Source: Martinezella lusitana (lineage in GTDB: Bacteria > Pseudomonadota > Alphaproteobacteria > Rhizobiales > Rhizobiaceae). From it: 40,544 bases of DNA. A program made the position numbers and the translations under genes. Position 1 is the first letter of the stretch. Every line of letters begins with the position of its first letter. Where the stretch lies: contig NZ_FMAF01000043.1 in NCBI RefSeq assembly GCF_900094565.1, positions 1 through 40,544 on the forward strand, written 5' to 3'. Of the stretch, positions 1 to 7,937 are shown piece after piece. Below the pieces are notes generated by a model. That model was not told where the DNA came from and did no database searches. It saw only the letters and a program-made list of their open reading frames with translations.

Positions 1-1
1 G

Positions 2-517
2 CTCGGCATCACCACCGTTTTCGTGACGCATGATCAGGAAGAGGCGCTGTCGATCTCCGACCGTATCGTCGTCATGAATGCCGGCCGCGCGGATCAGATC
101 GGTTCGCCTTTCGAGATCTACAACACTCCGGCCACCCGCTTCGTCGCTTCCTTCGTCGGTACGCTGAACCTGATCGAAGGTAAGGTCGTCGATCCCGACA
201 ACAGCCGCATCATGATCGGCGATCAGGACGTCACGCTGAAGCAATCGGTCACCGCCTACAAGCCCGGTGACACGGTATCGCTGGCTTTGCGCCCGGAGGC
301 AGGCTCACTGGCCGAATCGGCCAAGGGCGACACGGCCCTGACGGGCGAAGTTTCCTCGGCGCACTTCCTGGGTTCGGTCATCCGCACCCGCATGAACGTC
401 GCCGGCAACACGATTTCCTTCGATATGTTCAACAGCCCCGGCATGCTGCCCCCGAGCGTCGGCGAAAAGGTCACGCTGCGTTTTGCATCATCCGATCTGC
501 TGGTCATTCAGGATTGA
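2..517 (+). CDS. ABC transporter ATP-binding protein, C-terminal part (gene cut by window start)
   Basis: Only the last 171 codons are present; the frame is open from base 2, so this is the 3' end of a longer gene. The visible part begins just before the H-loop (VTHDQEEAL, His at about residue 10 of the fragment) and continues through the usual tail of the nucleotide-binding domain (SDRIVVMNAGRADQIGSP, then EIYNTPATRFVASFVG). A TOBE_2-like domain follows, ending in SSDLLVIQD. This layout is that of PotA/UgpC/FbpC-type importer ATPases, which energise uptake of polyamines, sugars or iron. The substrate cannot be told because the partner genes lie outside the window. A strong intrinsic terminator follows 45 bases after the stop, so this is the last gene of its operon. 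Confidence 0.93.
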   Translation, partial: LGITTVFVTHDQEEALSISDRIVVMNAGRADQIGSPFEIYNTPATRFVASFVGTLNLIEGKVVDPDNSRIMIGDQDVTLKQSVTAYKPGDTVSLALRPEAGSLAESAKGDTALTGEVSSAHFLGSVIRTRMNVAGNTISFDMFNSPGMLPPSVGEKVTLRFASSDLLVIQD

Positions 518-561
518 GAATCTGCCCTGTGCTACAGGGCAATTTTGGAAAATTATTCGCA

Positions 562-590
562 AACGCCGGGTCGAAAGCCCGGCGTTTTTC
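562..590 (+). terminator. Rho-independent terminator after the ABC ATPase gene
   Basis: A 9-base stem (AACGCCGGG at 562-570 with CCCGGCGTT at 578-586) closes a 7-base loop and runs into a T-tract. It separates the ABC operon from the ribH2 promoter that begins two bases later. Confidence 0.88.
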
Positions 591-591
591 T

Positions 592-620
592 TTGATTTCC
601 TTGCTGAAATGCATTTATAG
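592..620 (+). promoter_or_regulatory. Putative sigma-70 type promoter for the riboswitch/ribH2 transcript
   Basis: A TTGATT box (592-597) and a TTATAG box (615-620) are separated by exactly 17 bases. They would start transcription near 627, immediately before the first conserved bases of the FMN aptamer. The position makes this more convincing than the boxes alone; no start site is known. Confidence 0.55.
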
Positions 621-628
621 TCCATCCG

Positions 629-770
629 TTCTCAGGGCGGGGTGCAATTCCCCACCGGCGGTATGGGGGTTTCCCCCGAGCCCGCGAGCGCCTTCCGGTC
701 CCCCGGAAGGGTCAGCAGATCCGGTGAGAGGCCGGAGCCGACGGTATAGTCCGGATGGAAGAGAGCAAGC
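629..770 (+). ncRNA. FMN riboswitch (RFN element)
   Basis: The stretch carries the conserved RFN blocks in order: AGGGCGGGGTGCAATTCCCC (634-653), ACCGGCGGTA, a variable GC-rich arm with a CCTTCCGG/CCCCGGAAGG hairpin, CCGGTGAGAGGCCGGAGCC (721-739), GACGGTATAGTCCGGATG and a closing GAAGAGAG. The aptamer binds flavin mononucleotide and turns down riboflavin synthesis genes. Downstream are two candidate expression-platform hairpins: CTCCTC/GAGGAG (781-786/792-797) and CAAGGG/CCCTTG (821-826/841-846). The second ends right against the ribosome-binding site of ribH2, which suggests control of translation start; that part is inference. Confidence 0.95.
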
Positions 771-859
771 AGGTCGCACCCTCCTCGGCGAGAGGAGTGT
801 CGCGTTCATGCGTGTTCGCCCAAGGGATATTTGGTACCAACCCTTGAAAGGCAGAATTC

Positions 860-1336
860 ATGACCATTTCTATCTCCTCCCAACCGAGCCGCATCGCGAT
901 CATTCGGGCTCGCTGGCATGCCGATATCGTCGATCGCTCGGTTGATTCCTTTATTGCCGAATGGCAGACGACAGAAAGAGCATCGCCCATCGACATATTC
1001 GACGTGCCGGGTGCACTCGAAATTCCGCTCCATGCGCAGACGCTTGCCCGTAACGGCCGCTATTCCGCAATCGTCGCCACCGCTTTCGTTGTCGACGGCG
1101 GCATTTATCGCCATGAATTCGTTGCCAATACCGTTCTCGATGCAATGATGCGCGTGCAGCTCGACACCGGCGTGCCGGTCCTCTCGGCCGTTCTGACGCC
1201 CCATCACTTCCAGGAATCGGAAGCCCATATCCAATTCTTCAAGGAGCATTTCATCATCAAGGGCCGCGAAGTGGCGAGCGCCTGCCGGCATATATTGACC
1301 GAGCGCGCCAAACTCCTGCCGTCGGTAACGGTCTGA
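860..1336 (+). CDS. ribH2: 6,7-dimethyl-8-ribityllumazine synthase, type II (RibH2)
   Basis: The 158-residue product catalyses the penultimate step of riboflavin synthesis, condensing 5-amino-6-ribitylaminouracil with 3,4-dihydroxy-2-butanone 4-phosphate. Family signatures are RWHADIVD (18-25), IFDVPGALEIPLHA (46-59), VDGGIYRHEF (78-87) and VLTPHHFQES (111-120), the last with the active-site histidines. Length and sequence resemble the Brucella RibH2 (decameric lumazine synthase) rather than the shorter housekeeping RibH1. The ATG follows an AAAGG site at 848-852. It is the only gene behind the FMN riboswitch, so a second lumazine synthase and the other rib genes are expected elsewhere in the genome. 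A bulged GC hairpin (1350-1374) lies after the stop. Confidence 0.94.
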   Translation: MTISISSQPSRIAIIRARWHADIVDRSVDSFIAEWQTTERASPIDIFDVPGALEIPLHAQTLARNGRYSAIVATAFVVDGGIYRHEFVANTVLDAMMRVQLDTGVPVLSAVLTPHHFQESEAHIQFFKEHFIIKGREVASACRHILTERAKLLPSVTV

Positions 1337-1349
1337 GCGGGAGTATCCT

Positions 1350-1374
1350 GGAGGCGCGGCGCAAGCCCGCCTCC
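1350..1374 (+). terminator. Possible terminator hairpin after ribH2
   Basis: GGAGGCG (1350-1356) pairs with CGCCTCC (1368-1374), with an inner GGC/GCC stem and one bulged C. The following ATTTCTC is only a weak T-run, and the next gene starts 21 bases later, so read-through is possible. Confidence 0.45.
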
Positions 1375-1395
1375 ATTTCTCAAGGGAGGAAGTCG

Positions 1396-1746
1396 GTGAC
1401 CGTTCTACGCATCATCCCTAACCTGCCCGCCGCCGATCCCGCCAGCGCTCGTCTGTTCTACAGTGAGTTGCTCGGCCTTGACATCGTCATGGATCACGGC
1501 TGGATTCTCACCTTCGCCTCCAAAGCCGCAACGGTCCCGCAGATCAGCGTTGCCAGCGAAGGCGGTTCGGGAACGATTGTCCCCGACCTCTCGATCGAAG
1601 TTGATGATGTCGACGAGCTTTATCGGCGAGCCACGTCAATGGGCTTCGGCATCCTGTACGACCTGACGGACGAGCCCTGGGGCGTTCGTCGTTTCTACGT
1701 CCGCGACCCGTTCGGCAAGGTCGTCAACATCCTCTCGCATCGCTAA
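1396..1746 (+). CDS. VOC superfamily protein (glyoxalase/bleomycin-resistance fold)
   Basis: The 116-residue protein shows the two beta-alpha-beta-beta-beta halves of the vicinal-oxygen-chelate fold. The first half is IIPNLPAADPASARLFYSEL with LGLDIVMDHGWILTF; the second is DLSIEVDDVDELYRRATSMG with WGVRRFYVRDPFGKVVNIL. The WGVRRFYVRDPFG stretch is typical of small stand-alone members that bind or modify a small molecule through a metal. Substrate is unknown. The GTG start at 1396 is supported by GGGAGGA five bases upstream. It may be co-transcribed with ribH2 if the hairpin at 1350 is leaky, but nothing else links the two functionally. Confidence 0.85.
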   Translation: MTVLRIIPNLPAADPASARLFYSELLGLDIVMDHGWILTFASKAATVPQISVASEGGSGTIVPDLSIEVDDVDELYRRATSMGFGILYDLTDEPWGVRRFYVRDPFGKVVNILSHR

Positions 1747-1751
1747 TCCAG

Positions 1752-2480
1752 CTACCGCAATTCGACATTGAAAGTGATGCGCTCCGCCGGCCAAATCGAT
1801 TCCGCGTAGGCTATAGGCACGCCATCGGTATCGACATCCACCTTGCGGGTCACGAGCAGCGGCGCTGATTTGGGCTGTCGCAACAGTCGCGCTTCCTCGG
1901 CCGTCGGCATGCGCGCCTCGATCTCGGTCGACAACCGTTCATAGTCGGAGATGCCATAGCTGGCGAGTGCCGCCGTGATCGTCGGATATTGCAGCCGGAC
2001 CTTGTCGAAATCGGGAAAGCGCTCCGCTGGATAATAGGTGTCACCCAGTTCGACCGGAACGCCATCGGCCGTCATCACGCCGCGGCGATGGATGACAGGC
2101 ACGCACGCCGCAAGTTTCAATTGCACGGCAACACGTTCCGTCGCCGGCACGACTTCATGAACCAGCAGTTCGCCGCCTGGCTCGAAGCCCTGCTCGATCA
2201 GGTTCTTGGAAAAGCGCGTTCGCTTCGAGAGTGTGTAGTCGAGCACACCCTTGTGTACGAAGGTCCCCCGTCCCTGCTCAGCGCGAACCAGCCCGCGCTG
2301 CTCCAAATGCCCAAGCGCCTGGCGAACGGTGAAACGGCTGACGCCGAAACGCTCCATCAGTTCAGGCTCGGTCGGCAATCTCGCCCCGGGGGCAAAGGTC
2401 CCGGCAGCGATATCAGCCGCCAGGATCTCGCCGATCTGATGCCAGAGGGTGCTGCCTCCGTTGCGATCGATCGTCTCCAT
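1752..2480 (-). CDS. GntR-family transcriptional regulator with UTRA domain (PhnF-like)
   Basis: The 242-residue protein has an N-terminal winged helix (about residues 10-75: PGARLPTEPELMERFGVSRFTVRQAL, then GLVRAEQGRGTFV) and a C-terminal UTRA ligand-binding domain (about 95-240, ending IAYAESIWPAERITFNVEL). Sequence features, including the METIDRNGGSTLWHQI opening, resemble PhnF, which in rhizobia controls phosphonate genes. No phn genes are present here, so the ligand stays open. The ATG lies 4 bases after the stop of the methyltransferase gene on the same strand, so the two form an operon with the regulator second. Confidence 0.9.
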   Translation of the reverse strand: METIDRNGGSTLWHQIGEILAADIAAGTFAPGARLPTEPELMERFGVSRFTVRQALGHLEQRGLVRAEQGRGTFVHKGVLDYTLSKRTRFSKNLIEQGFEPGGELLVHEVVPATERVAVQLKLAACVPVIHRRGVMTADGVPVELGDTYYPAERFPDFDKVRLQYPTITAALASYGISDYERLSTEIEARMPTAEEARLLRQPKSAPLLVTRKVDVDTDGVPIAYAESIWPAERITFNVELR

Positions 2481-2484
2481 ATCA

Positions 2485-3168
2485 TCAGCGCTTTTCGAGC
2501 CGGAACAGCAGCTTGTATTCGGCCGGATAGCTCAGCGCATCGAGAATGCTCGGATAATATTTCCGATCCTTCGTCGCCCGCACGAAGCCGTCATAACCGA
2601 AGCGCCTGACGGAAACATCGAAGCCGGCCGCCGCGAAGGCGTCGATATAATCCTGCGGCGAGCGATCCTGCACCGGCGCATTGCTGTTGCCGCCGATCAG
2701 CTCGCGCCATTTTGGCCAGAGCGGCATTTCATTGTGGCATCCGGTAACGGCATAGTAGACGCCGCCATTGCGCATGACCTGGAACATCTGTTCGGCATGC
2801 AGTCGCAGCTCCGGCAGCAGGTAGACGACCTCATAGCTGAAAGCCACATCGAAGCTATCAACAAAGGGCGACAGGTCGGTCGTGACGTGAAACTGCAGCG
2901 GCATGTTGCCCACCGCAGCGACAGCTGCAGCCACCGATTCCGAGGCAATGTCGATGCCGACACCGCGACGAAACGGCCGCAGGGCATGAAGCAGTCGCAG
3001 GAAGCCACCGCGATTGCAGCCGAAATCCAGCACTGTCTTCGATGAAAAATCCCGCTCCGGGACCGTTTCGATGAAATGCCGCCAGTAAGGACTATGCGAT
3101 TCCGCCATCGCGATATCGCCCTGCGGCTCTGTATGCCAGGTTGCATAAATGGATGCTGCGTTTGTCAT
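2485..3168 (-). CDS. Class I SAM-dependent methyltransferase
   Basis: The 227-residue protein has a standard Rossmann methyltransferase core: motif I VLDFGCNRGGF (46-56), GVGIDIASESV for the acidic loop that holds the ribose, and SFDVAFSYEVVYLLPEL followed by QMFQVMRNGGVYYAVTG for motifs IV-VI. The acceptor substrate cannot be deduced. It is followed after 4 bases by the GntR regulator gene, which suggests common transcription and possibly control by it. The ATG start at 3168 agrees with the start of the conserved region. Confidence 0.87.
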   Translation of the reverse strand: MTNAASIYATWHTEPQGDIAMAESHSPYWRHFIETVPERDFSSKTVLDFGCNRGGFLRLLHALRPFRRGVGIDIASESVAAAVAAVGNMPLQFHVTTDLSPFVDSFDVAFSYEVVYLLPELRLHAEQMFQVMRNGGVYYAVTGCHNEMPLWPKWRELIGGNSNAPVQDRSPQDYIDAFAAAGFDVSVRRFGYDGFVRATKDRKYYPSILDALSYPAEYKLLFRLEKR

Positions 3169-3279
3169 GATGCGCTCGCTGCTGGAGTGGACTGAGCCCG
3201 TGATAGCCCAGCTTCATGACAGTGGAGTGAATTCATCCGGACGACCGGACTATTTGATTCAAACCCTTACTATTCGAGA

Positions 3280-3678
3280 TCACGATCGCACGCAGTCCAC
3301 CATCCATTGAACGCCAAACCGATCCGTGAGCTTGCCGTAGTAGCTGCCCCATGGCTGGATGGCGAGCGGCGTCGTCACCGTGCCGCCTTCGGCCAGCAGA
3401 GAAAAAATCCTGTCGGTGCTGTCGCGGTCATCCATGACAAGCATATGGGCGGAGCCGCGCATCGGCTCGGCATCGTGATTGTCGGATGCGAAGAACAGCA
3501 CGCCTGGCCCCTCGAAACGCGCGTGCATCACCCTGCCCCGCATCGCATCCGCAGCAAGCGGTATCCCATCGGCACCATGATGGATCAATAGCGTAACGCG
3601 GCCAAGCCCGCAGGCGGCATAGAAGGCAAGCGCCTCCTCGCAATGCGTTGTGAAGAACAGATAATTGGCCAGTTGCAT
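3280..3678 (-). CDS. PhnB-like VOC family protein
   Basis: The 132-residue protein belongs to the PhnB/DUF1428-like branch of the VOC fold. MQLANYLFFTTHCEEALAFY at the N-terminus, a central VMHARFEGPGVLFFASD and the C-terminal PWGSYYGKLTDRFGVQWMVD are diagnostic of this branch. Despite the name, these proteins have no proven role in phosphonate breakdown. The AGGAC site sits just before the ATG. It is a single gene on the minus strand, about 110 bases upstream of the methyltransferase gene and probably separately transcribed. Confidence 0.86.
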   Translation of the reverse strand: MQLANYLFFTTHCEEALAFYAACGLGRVTLLIHHGADGIPLAADAMRGRVMHARFEGPGVLFFASDNHDAEPMRGSAHMLVMDDRDSTDRIFSLLAEGGTVTTPLAIQPWGSYYGKLTDRFGVQWMVDCVRS

Positions 3679-3779
3679 GTCCTGTTTTCCTCTTGCGTCG
3701 GACCACGATGGCTCGGCACACGCCGGTCCGACACCCCTACGAACTCTGCCGATTCAGGCGGTATTGAGCCGAGGGTTAC

Positions 3780-4205
3780 CTAGGACCCTGCGGCATTTTG
3801 AATAGCGCCGACCAAATCGGCATTGCTGTAGCTATGCCCTGCAATGCCCCAGGCTCCTTCCGGCGCGTAGACTATGTTCGACCAGATGTGCTCGCGCTTG
3901 ATCCGCCCTCCGGCGGCCTGTTCGACGATATCGGTCGCCTTCTCGATGAAAGCCCGTTTGGCTTCCGGCGTCGTAAGCGCGATCTCGGGCAGCTTGAGCT
4001 CGATGAAGGCCGCCGCAACGGGCTTTCCCGCCGCCAATACACGTTCGGCCGGAAGCACGTTAATTGTGCCGATGACATTGGCCGTCATGAAGGCATTTCC
4101 GGTCAAGCCGGCAACATCGAGAACCGCGTCGGTCAAGCGGGCAAAAGCCTGCGCTTGCGCTTCAGACGAAAGCAACCGTTCGGGGAGTGTAAGCGTAATA
4201 GGCAT
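3780..4205 (-). CDS. Tautomerase-superfamily protein (4-oxalocrotonate tautomerase-like)
   Basis: The start at 4205 gives MPITLTLPERLL, so removal of Met exposes an N-terminal proline, the catalytic base of this superfamily. A good AAGGAG site precedes this ATG; the in-frame start 60 bases upstream would bury the proline and lacks such a site. The 141-residue length equals two fused beta-alpha-beta units. The second (about 75-120: TTPEAKRAFIEKATDIVEQA, then EHIWSNIVYAPEGAWGIAG) is the better conserved. Likely role is tautomerisation or isomerisation of a keto-acid or aromatic breakdown product; the substrate is unknown. The gene is divergent from a TetR gene with a repeat-rich gap between them, so that regulator probably controls it. 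Confidence 0.82.
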   Translation of the reverse strand: MPITLTLPERLLSSEAQAQAFARLTDAVLDVAGLTGNAFMTANVIGTINVLPAERVLAAGKPVAAAFIELKLPEIALTTPEAKRAFIEKATDIVEQAAGGRIKREHIWSNIVYAPEGAWGIAGHSYSNADLVGAIQNAAGS

Positions 4206-4249
4206 GGGACATCTCCTTGTTGGACCTGCGACGGCAATTGATATATACC

Positions 4250-4315
4250 GATCACTCTTTATCAATACACACAGATCGCTCTCTATGCAATCAATAAAGA
4301 GAGATCACTCTTAAT
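4250..4315. promoter_or_regulatory. Likely TetR operator cluster: four copies of GATCnCTCTnTAT
   Basis: GATCACTCTTTAT (4250-4262), GATCGCTCTCTAT (4274-4286), GATCTCTCTTTAT on the minus strand (4294-4306) and GATCACTCTTAAT (4303-4315) lie in the 108-base gap between the tautomerase and TetR starts. The first two are 24 bases apart; the last two overlap in opposite directions. Placement between a TetR gene and its divergent neighbour makes this the obvious operator. Binding itself is inferred. Confidence 0.6.
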
Positions 4316-4325
4316 GGGGGCACCA

Positions 4326-4928
4326 ATGCGCTATAGCGCCGAACACAAGCAGGAGACCCGGGCGCGGGTGATCGCGGCCGCCGGGCAAGTATTTCGAAAG
4401 GAGGGTTATGGCGGGGCGGGCATCGATGCCCTGACGAAAGCGGCCGGCGTCACCAACGGCGCCTTCTACGGGCACTTCAAGTCCAAGGGCGAGGCATTTC
4501 GCACGGCTGTCGTGGAAGGGCTGGAAGAGCTCCGTCAAGGGATCGCGGCACTCAAGGAAAGCCAGCCGAAGAACTGGCTGAAGGCCTTCGCCAGCTACTA
4601 TCTCGGCTACAAACGCACCTGCGATCTCGGCGATAGCTGCGCCCTGCCAAGTCTTTCACCCGATGTCATGCGTGCTGACGATGAAACGCGCAACATCTAT
4701 ACGGTGGAATTGAAAAAACTCATTGCGGCCGTGGCCACCGGCCTGCCGGAGAACAAGGGAGCGAACCTAACCAAAACGGCGGCCGAGGATCAGGCGATCC
4801 TTCTGCTCGCTATGCTCAGCGGCGGTGTCACGATTGCGCGGGCCGTTTCCGATCCCGCGCTTTCCGAGCGTATCGCAGAGGTCATCGAGAAGGCCGCGCT
4901 GACAATAGGCAGCCCCTCGAACCCCTGA
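4326..4928 (+). CDS. TetR/AcrR-family transcriptional regulator
   Basis: The start at 4326 is chosen because GGGGG lies just upstream and MRYSAEHKQETRARVI is the usual opening; an alternative ATG at 4314 adds four residues. The 200-residue protein has the TetR helix-turn-helix at about 20-55 (YGGAGIDALTKAAGVTNGAFYGHFKSK). Its ligand domain contains two cysteines (99 and 105, in RTCDLGDSCALPSL), a pattern seen in some regulators that answer to electrophiles; that sensing role is speculation. It probably represses itself and the divergent tautomerase gene through the repeated sites at 4250-4315. Confidence 0.9.
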   Translation: MRYSAEHKQETRARVIAAAGQVFRKEGYGGAGIDALTKAAGVTNGAFYGHFKSKGEAFRTAVVEGLEELRQGIAALKESQPKNWLKAFASYYLGYKRTCDLGDSCALPSLSPDVMRADDETRNIYTVELKKLIAAVATGLPENKGANLTKTAAEDQAILLLAMLSGGVTIARAVSDPALSERIAEVIEKAALTIGSPSNP

Positions 4929-5007
4929 GGCGAATGATCGACCACCACGCTCCCTGGGCAAGGGACGTCCGAAACGAAACACCCTGCTTCGCCTCGAGTG
5001 CAGCAGA

Positions 5008-6012
5008 TTACGTGCGGATCGCTTTGTCGTTTGCATCGAAGCGATGCATGTGGGTCGCATCCGGCGTCGCATAAACCATTTCGTCCGGCTCGTATTGATG
5101 CTCGCCGAAAAGACGAACGGTCAAAAGACCGGTGACATCGGATTCGAGATAGATAATCGTGTCGGCACCGAGGTGCTCGACATGGATGACCTTGGCCGAC
5201 CAGGTGCCCTGATCACGCGACAGAGTAATGTGCTCCGGCCGAATACCAACGGTTTTTGCGCCGCTTTGCCCCAGTTTCTCGGCCGGAACGAAATTCATCT
5301 GTGGCGAACCGATGAAGCCGGCGACGAAGACATTGGCCGGACGGTTATAGAGCTCCATCGGCGAGCCGATCTGCTCGATCGCGCCGGCATTGAGCACGAC
5401 GATCTTGTCGGCAAGGGTCATCGCCTCGACCTGGTCGTGGGTGACGTAGATCATCGTCGCCTTGAGGCTGCGGTGCAGACGAGCGATCTCCAGGCGCGTC
5501 TGTACGCGCAAGGCCGCATCGAGGTTCGACAGCGGTTCGTCGAAGAGAAAGAGCTCCGGCTCACGCACGATGGCGCGGCCGATGGCGACGCGCTGGCGCT
5601 GGCCGCCGGAAAGTTCGGCCGGCCGACGCGCGAGATAAGGCTCGAGCGACAGCATGCCAGAGGCCTTCCCGACGCGGCTTTCGATCTCGTCCTTCGCCGT
5701 GCCGGCCTGCTTCAGGCCCAGTCCCATATTGTCCTTCACCGTCAGGTGCGGATAGAGCGCATAGGACTGGAAGACCATGGCGATGCCACGCTTGGCAGGC
5801 GGCGTTACCGTCACATCCTGGCCGTTGATCAGGACAGTACCAGCAGTCACGTCTTCGAGGCCGGCGATGCTGCGCAGAAGGGTCGACTTGCCACAGCCAG
5901 AAGGGCCTACGAAGATGACGAACTCGCCGTCCTTCACCTCGAGATCGATGCCTTTCAGCACATCATGCGTGCCGTAGGCCTTGCGGATGGATTTCAGTTG
6001 AAGCGATCCCAC
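5008..6012 (-). CDS. CUT1-type sugar ABC transporter ATP-binding protein (UgpC/MalK family)
   Basis: The 334-residue ATPase has Walker A GPSGCGKST (36-44), Q-loop VFQSYALYPHL, signature LSGGQRQ (134-140), Walker B LFLFDEP (154-160) and the H-loop His192 (VTHDQVEAMTL). A TOBE-type regulatory domain follows (about 240-334), somewhat shorter than the usual 350-360-residue MalK relatives. It powers the two permeases encoded upstream in the same operon. The start is GTG at 6012, 12 bases after the oxidoreductase stop. It is the last gene of the five-gene minus-strand run. Confidence 0.93.
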   Translation of the reverse strand: MGSLQLKSIRKAYGTHDVLKGIDLEVKDGEFVIFVGPSGCGKSTLLRSIAGLEDVTAGTVLINGQDVTVTPPAKRGIAMVFQSYALYPHLTVKDNMGLGLKQAGTAKDEIESRVGKASGMLSLEPYLARRPAELSGGQRQRVAIGRAIVREPELFLFDEPLSNLDAALRVQTRLEIARLHRSLKATMIYVTHDQVEAMTLADKIVVLNAGAIEQIGSPMELYNRPANVFVAGFIGSPQMNFVPAEKLGQSGAKTVGIRPEHITLSRDQGTWSAKVIHVEHLGADTIIYLESDVTGLLTVRLFGEHQYEPDEMVYATPDATHMHRFDANDKAIRT

Positions 6013-6024
6013 AGTCTCTTATCC

Positions 6025-7089
6025 TTACAAATAAACGGGCTTGCCGGTGCGCACGCTCTCGTCGGCGGCGATGCAGATGCGCAGCGATTGAACGGCGTCT
6101 GCCATGTGGCGGTCGAGGTCGATGTCTTCGCGGATGGCCTTCAGCATGAAGGCCTGTTCAAGATCGCAGAGCTCCTGATGGCCTGGCTCCCCGTCCATAT
6201 GCAGATCCTGATCTGGTCGGATGAACTGGCCATTTGGCCCGGTTTCGGCATTATGCAACCGGATGACGGAGGTCTTGGTGTGCGTGTCGATGTCGTCGGA
6301 CTTGGCGTTCGGATCCATGACGATCGACACCGCACCGTTTGGCGACATCACATCCTTCACGAAGAAGGCGGTCTCGGAAATCATCGGTCCCCAGCCGGCC
6401 TCATACCAGCCGACAGAACCATCCTCGAAGATCACCTGCAGATGGCCGTAATTATACATATCCGGCTTGATCTCGCTCGACAGGCGAAGGCCCATGCCGC
6501 GCACCTCGACAGGTTTGGCATCGGTGATCTGGCACATGACGTCGACATAGTGCACGCCGCAATCGACGATGGGCGATGTCGTGCGCATCAGCGCCTTGTG
6601 CGTCTCCCAGGTCGGGCCGCTCGACTGCTGATTGAGGTTCATGCGGAAGACATAGGGACCGCCAAGCTTGCGGGCCTCGGCAATCAAACGCTGCCATGAT
6701 GGATGTTGACGCAGGATGTAGCCGATGACCAGCTTCTTGCTCGCCTTCTTCGCCGCTGTAACGACGCGCTCGGCATCGCCGACCGTCGTTGCCAATGGCT
6801 TCTCGACGAAAACATGGCAACCCGCCTCGAAGGCCATCACTGCGTAATCGGCATGGCTGTCGGAATAGGTATTGATGGAGCACAGATCCGGCTTCAATTC
6901 CTTCAACGCCGTTTCGAAATCCGGGTGGATCGCGTAGCCGCGCAACTCTTCCGCCAACTCCGGCTTGGAGCGATTAACGAGGCCGACAATCTCGAACCCA
7001 GGATTGTTATGATAGGCGAGCGCATGGCTGCGGCCCATGTTGCCAAGGCCGGCGACGAGAACGCGGATCGGCTTTTCGGATACGCTCAC
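6025..7089 (-). CDS. Gfo/Idh/MocA-family oxidoreductase
   Basis: The 354-residue NAD(P)-dependent enzyme has an N-terminal Rossmann domain with VLVAGLGNMGRSHALAYH, the EKPLATTVGDAERVV motif whose lysine is catalytic in the family, and a C-terminal alpha/beta domain. This family oxidises or reduces sugars, inositols and sugar acids. Being inside a sugar ABC operon suggests that it acts on the imported compound, but the substrate is unknown. It starts at a GTG whose bases form GTGA with the stop of the upstream permease gene (4-base overlap, 7086-7089), which points to coupled translation. Confidence 0.92.
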   Translation of the reverse strand: MSVSEKPIRVLVAGLGNMGRSHALAYHNNPGFEIVGLVNRSKPELAEELRGYAIHPDFETALKELKPDLCSINTYSDSHADYAVMAFEAGCHVFVEKPLATTVGDAERVVTAAKKASKKLVIGYILRQHPSWQRLIAEARKLGGPYVFRMNLNQQSSGPTWETHKALMRTTSPIVDCGVHYVDVMCQITDAKPVEVRGMGLRLSSEIKPDMYNYGHLQVIFEDGSVGWYEAGWGPMISETAFFVKDVMSPNGAVSIVMDPNAKSDDIDTHTKTSVIRLHNAETGPNGQFIRPDQDLHMDGEPGHQELCDLEQAFMLKAIREDIDLDRHMADAVQSLRICIAADESVRTGKPVYL

Positions 7090-7925
7090 TTGACTGCTCC
7101 GGAGGTGATGCCACGAATGAGTTGGCGCGAAAAGATGACGTAGAGGATAAGGATCGGCAGGATGGCAAGCGTCAGCGCCGCCAGCACGGCGTTCCAGTTT
7201 GTGACGAACTGACCGATGAAGATCTGCGACCCGAGCGTCACGGTTTTCGTCGCCTCGCTCGGTGCCAGGATCAGCGGGAACCAGAGGTCGTTCCAGATCG
7301 GTATCATCGTGAAAACGGCGACCGTCGCCATGGCCGGGCGAACCAGCGGCAAGACAAGGCGAAAGAAGATGGCATATTCGCTGAGGCCGTCGATACGACC
7401 GGCATTTTTCAGGTCATCGGAAACGGTCCGCATGAACTCCGAGAGAATGAAGATCGCCAGAGGCAGGCCTTGAGCGGTATAAACGAGGATCAGCGCCGTC
7501 AACGTGTTGACGAGGCCGGCGGCAACCATCCCCTGCAGGATGGCGACCGTGCCGAGGCGGATCGGGATCATGATACCGATCGCCATATACAGACCCAGCA
7601 TCATATTGCCACGGAAACGGTACTCCGACAGGGCAAAAGCGGACATTGCGCCGAACAGCAGCGTAAGGATGATCGAGACGATCGTCACCACGAAGCTGTT
7701 CTGGAAATAGGTCAGGAAATCGCCCTGCCTGAGGACGGTATCATAACCGATCATGCTGAATGAGGATGGCGTCGGAAGGCTTAACGGCGCACGGAAGATC
7801 GATGCGCGATCCTTGAACGAATTGATGATGGTCAGGAACACCGGGAAAAGGGCGACAAGCGTATACGCGATCAGCGCCAGATGCACGAAGCCGGTGCGGA
7901 CAAGGGAAGTGCGGGCCTTGGACAT
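7086..7925 (-). CDS. Sugar ABC transporter permease (MalG/UgpE type)
   Basis: The 279-residue inner-membrane protein has six predicted membrane segments. The first is HLALIAYTLVALFPVFLTII (about 14-33) and the last ALTLAILPILILYVIFSRQL (about 249-268). The EAA loop for contact with the ATPase is at about 180-205 (DDLKNAGRIDGLSEYAIFFRLVLPL, bearing the EAA-type glycine). The C-terminal RQLIRGITSGAVK is characteristic of CUT1 MalG-type permeases. It pairs with the MalF-type permease encoded 12 bases upstream. Confidence 0.93.
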   Translation of the reverse strand: MSKARTSLVRTGFVHLALIAYTLVALFPVFLTIINSFKDRASIFRAPLSLPTPSSFSMIGYDTVLRQGDFLTYFQNSFVVTIVSIILTLLFGAMSAFALSEYRFRGNMMLGLYMAIGIMIPIRLGTVAILQGMVAAGLVNTLTALILVYTAQGLPLAIFILSEFMRTVSDDLKNAGRIDGLSEYAIFFRLVLPLVRPAMATVAVFTMIPIWNDLWFPLILAPSEATKTVTLGSQIFIGQFVTNWNAVLAALTLAILPILILYVIFSRQLIRGITSGAVK

Positions 7926-7937
7926 GGTCGCCTCTCC

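Noticed and set aside
514..945. Plus-strand frame across the riboswitch
   Set aside because: It is accidental: it spans the terminator, promoter and FMN aptamer and runs into ribH2 in another frame.
5044..6699. 551-codon plus-strand frame
   Set aside because: It runs antisense across the ABC ATPase and oxidoreductase genes, both of which have clear motifs.
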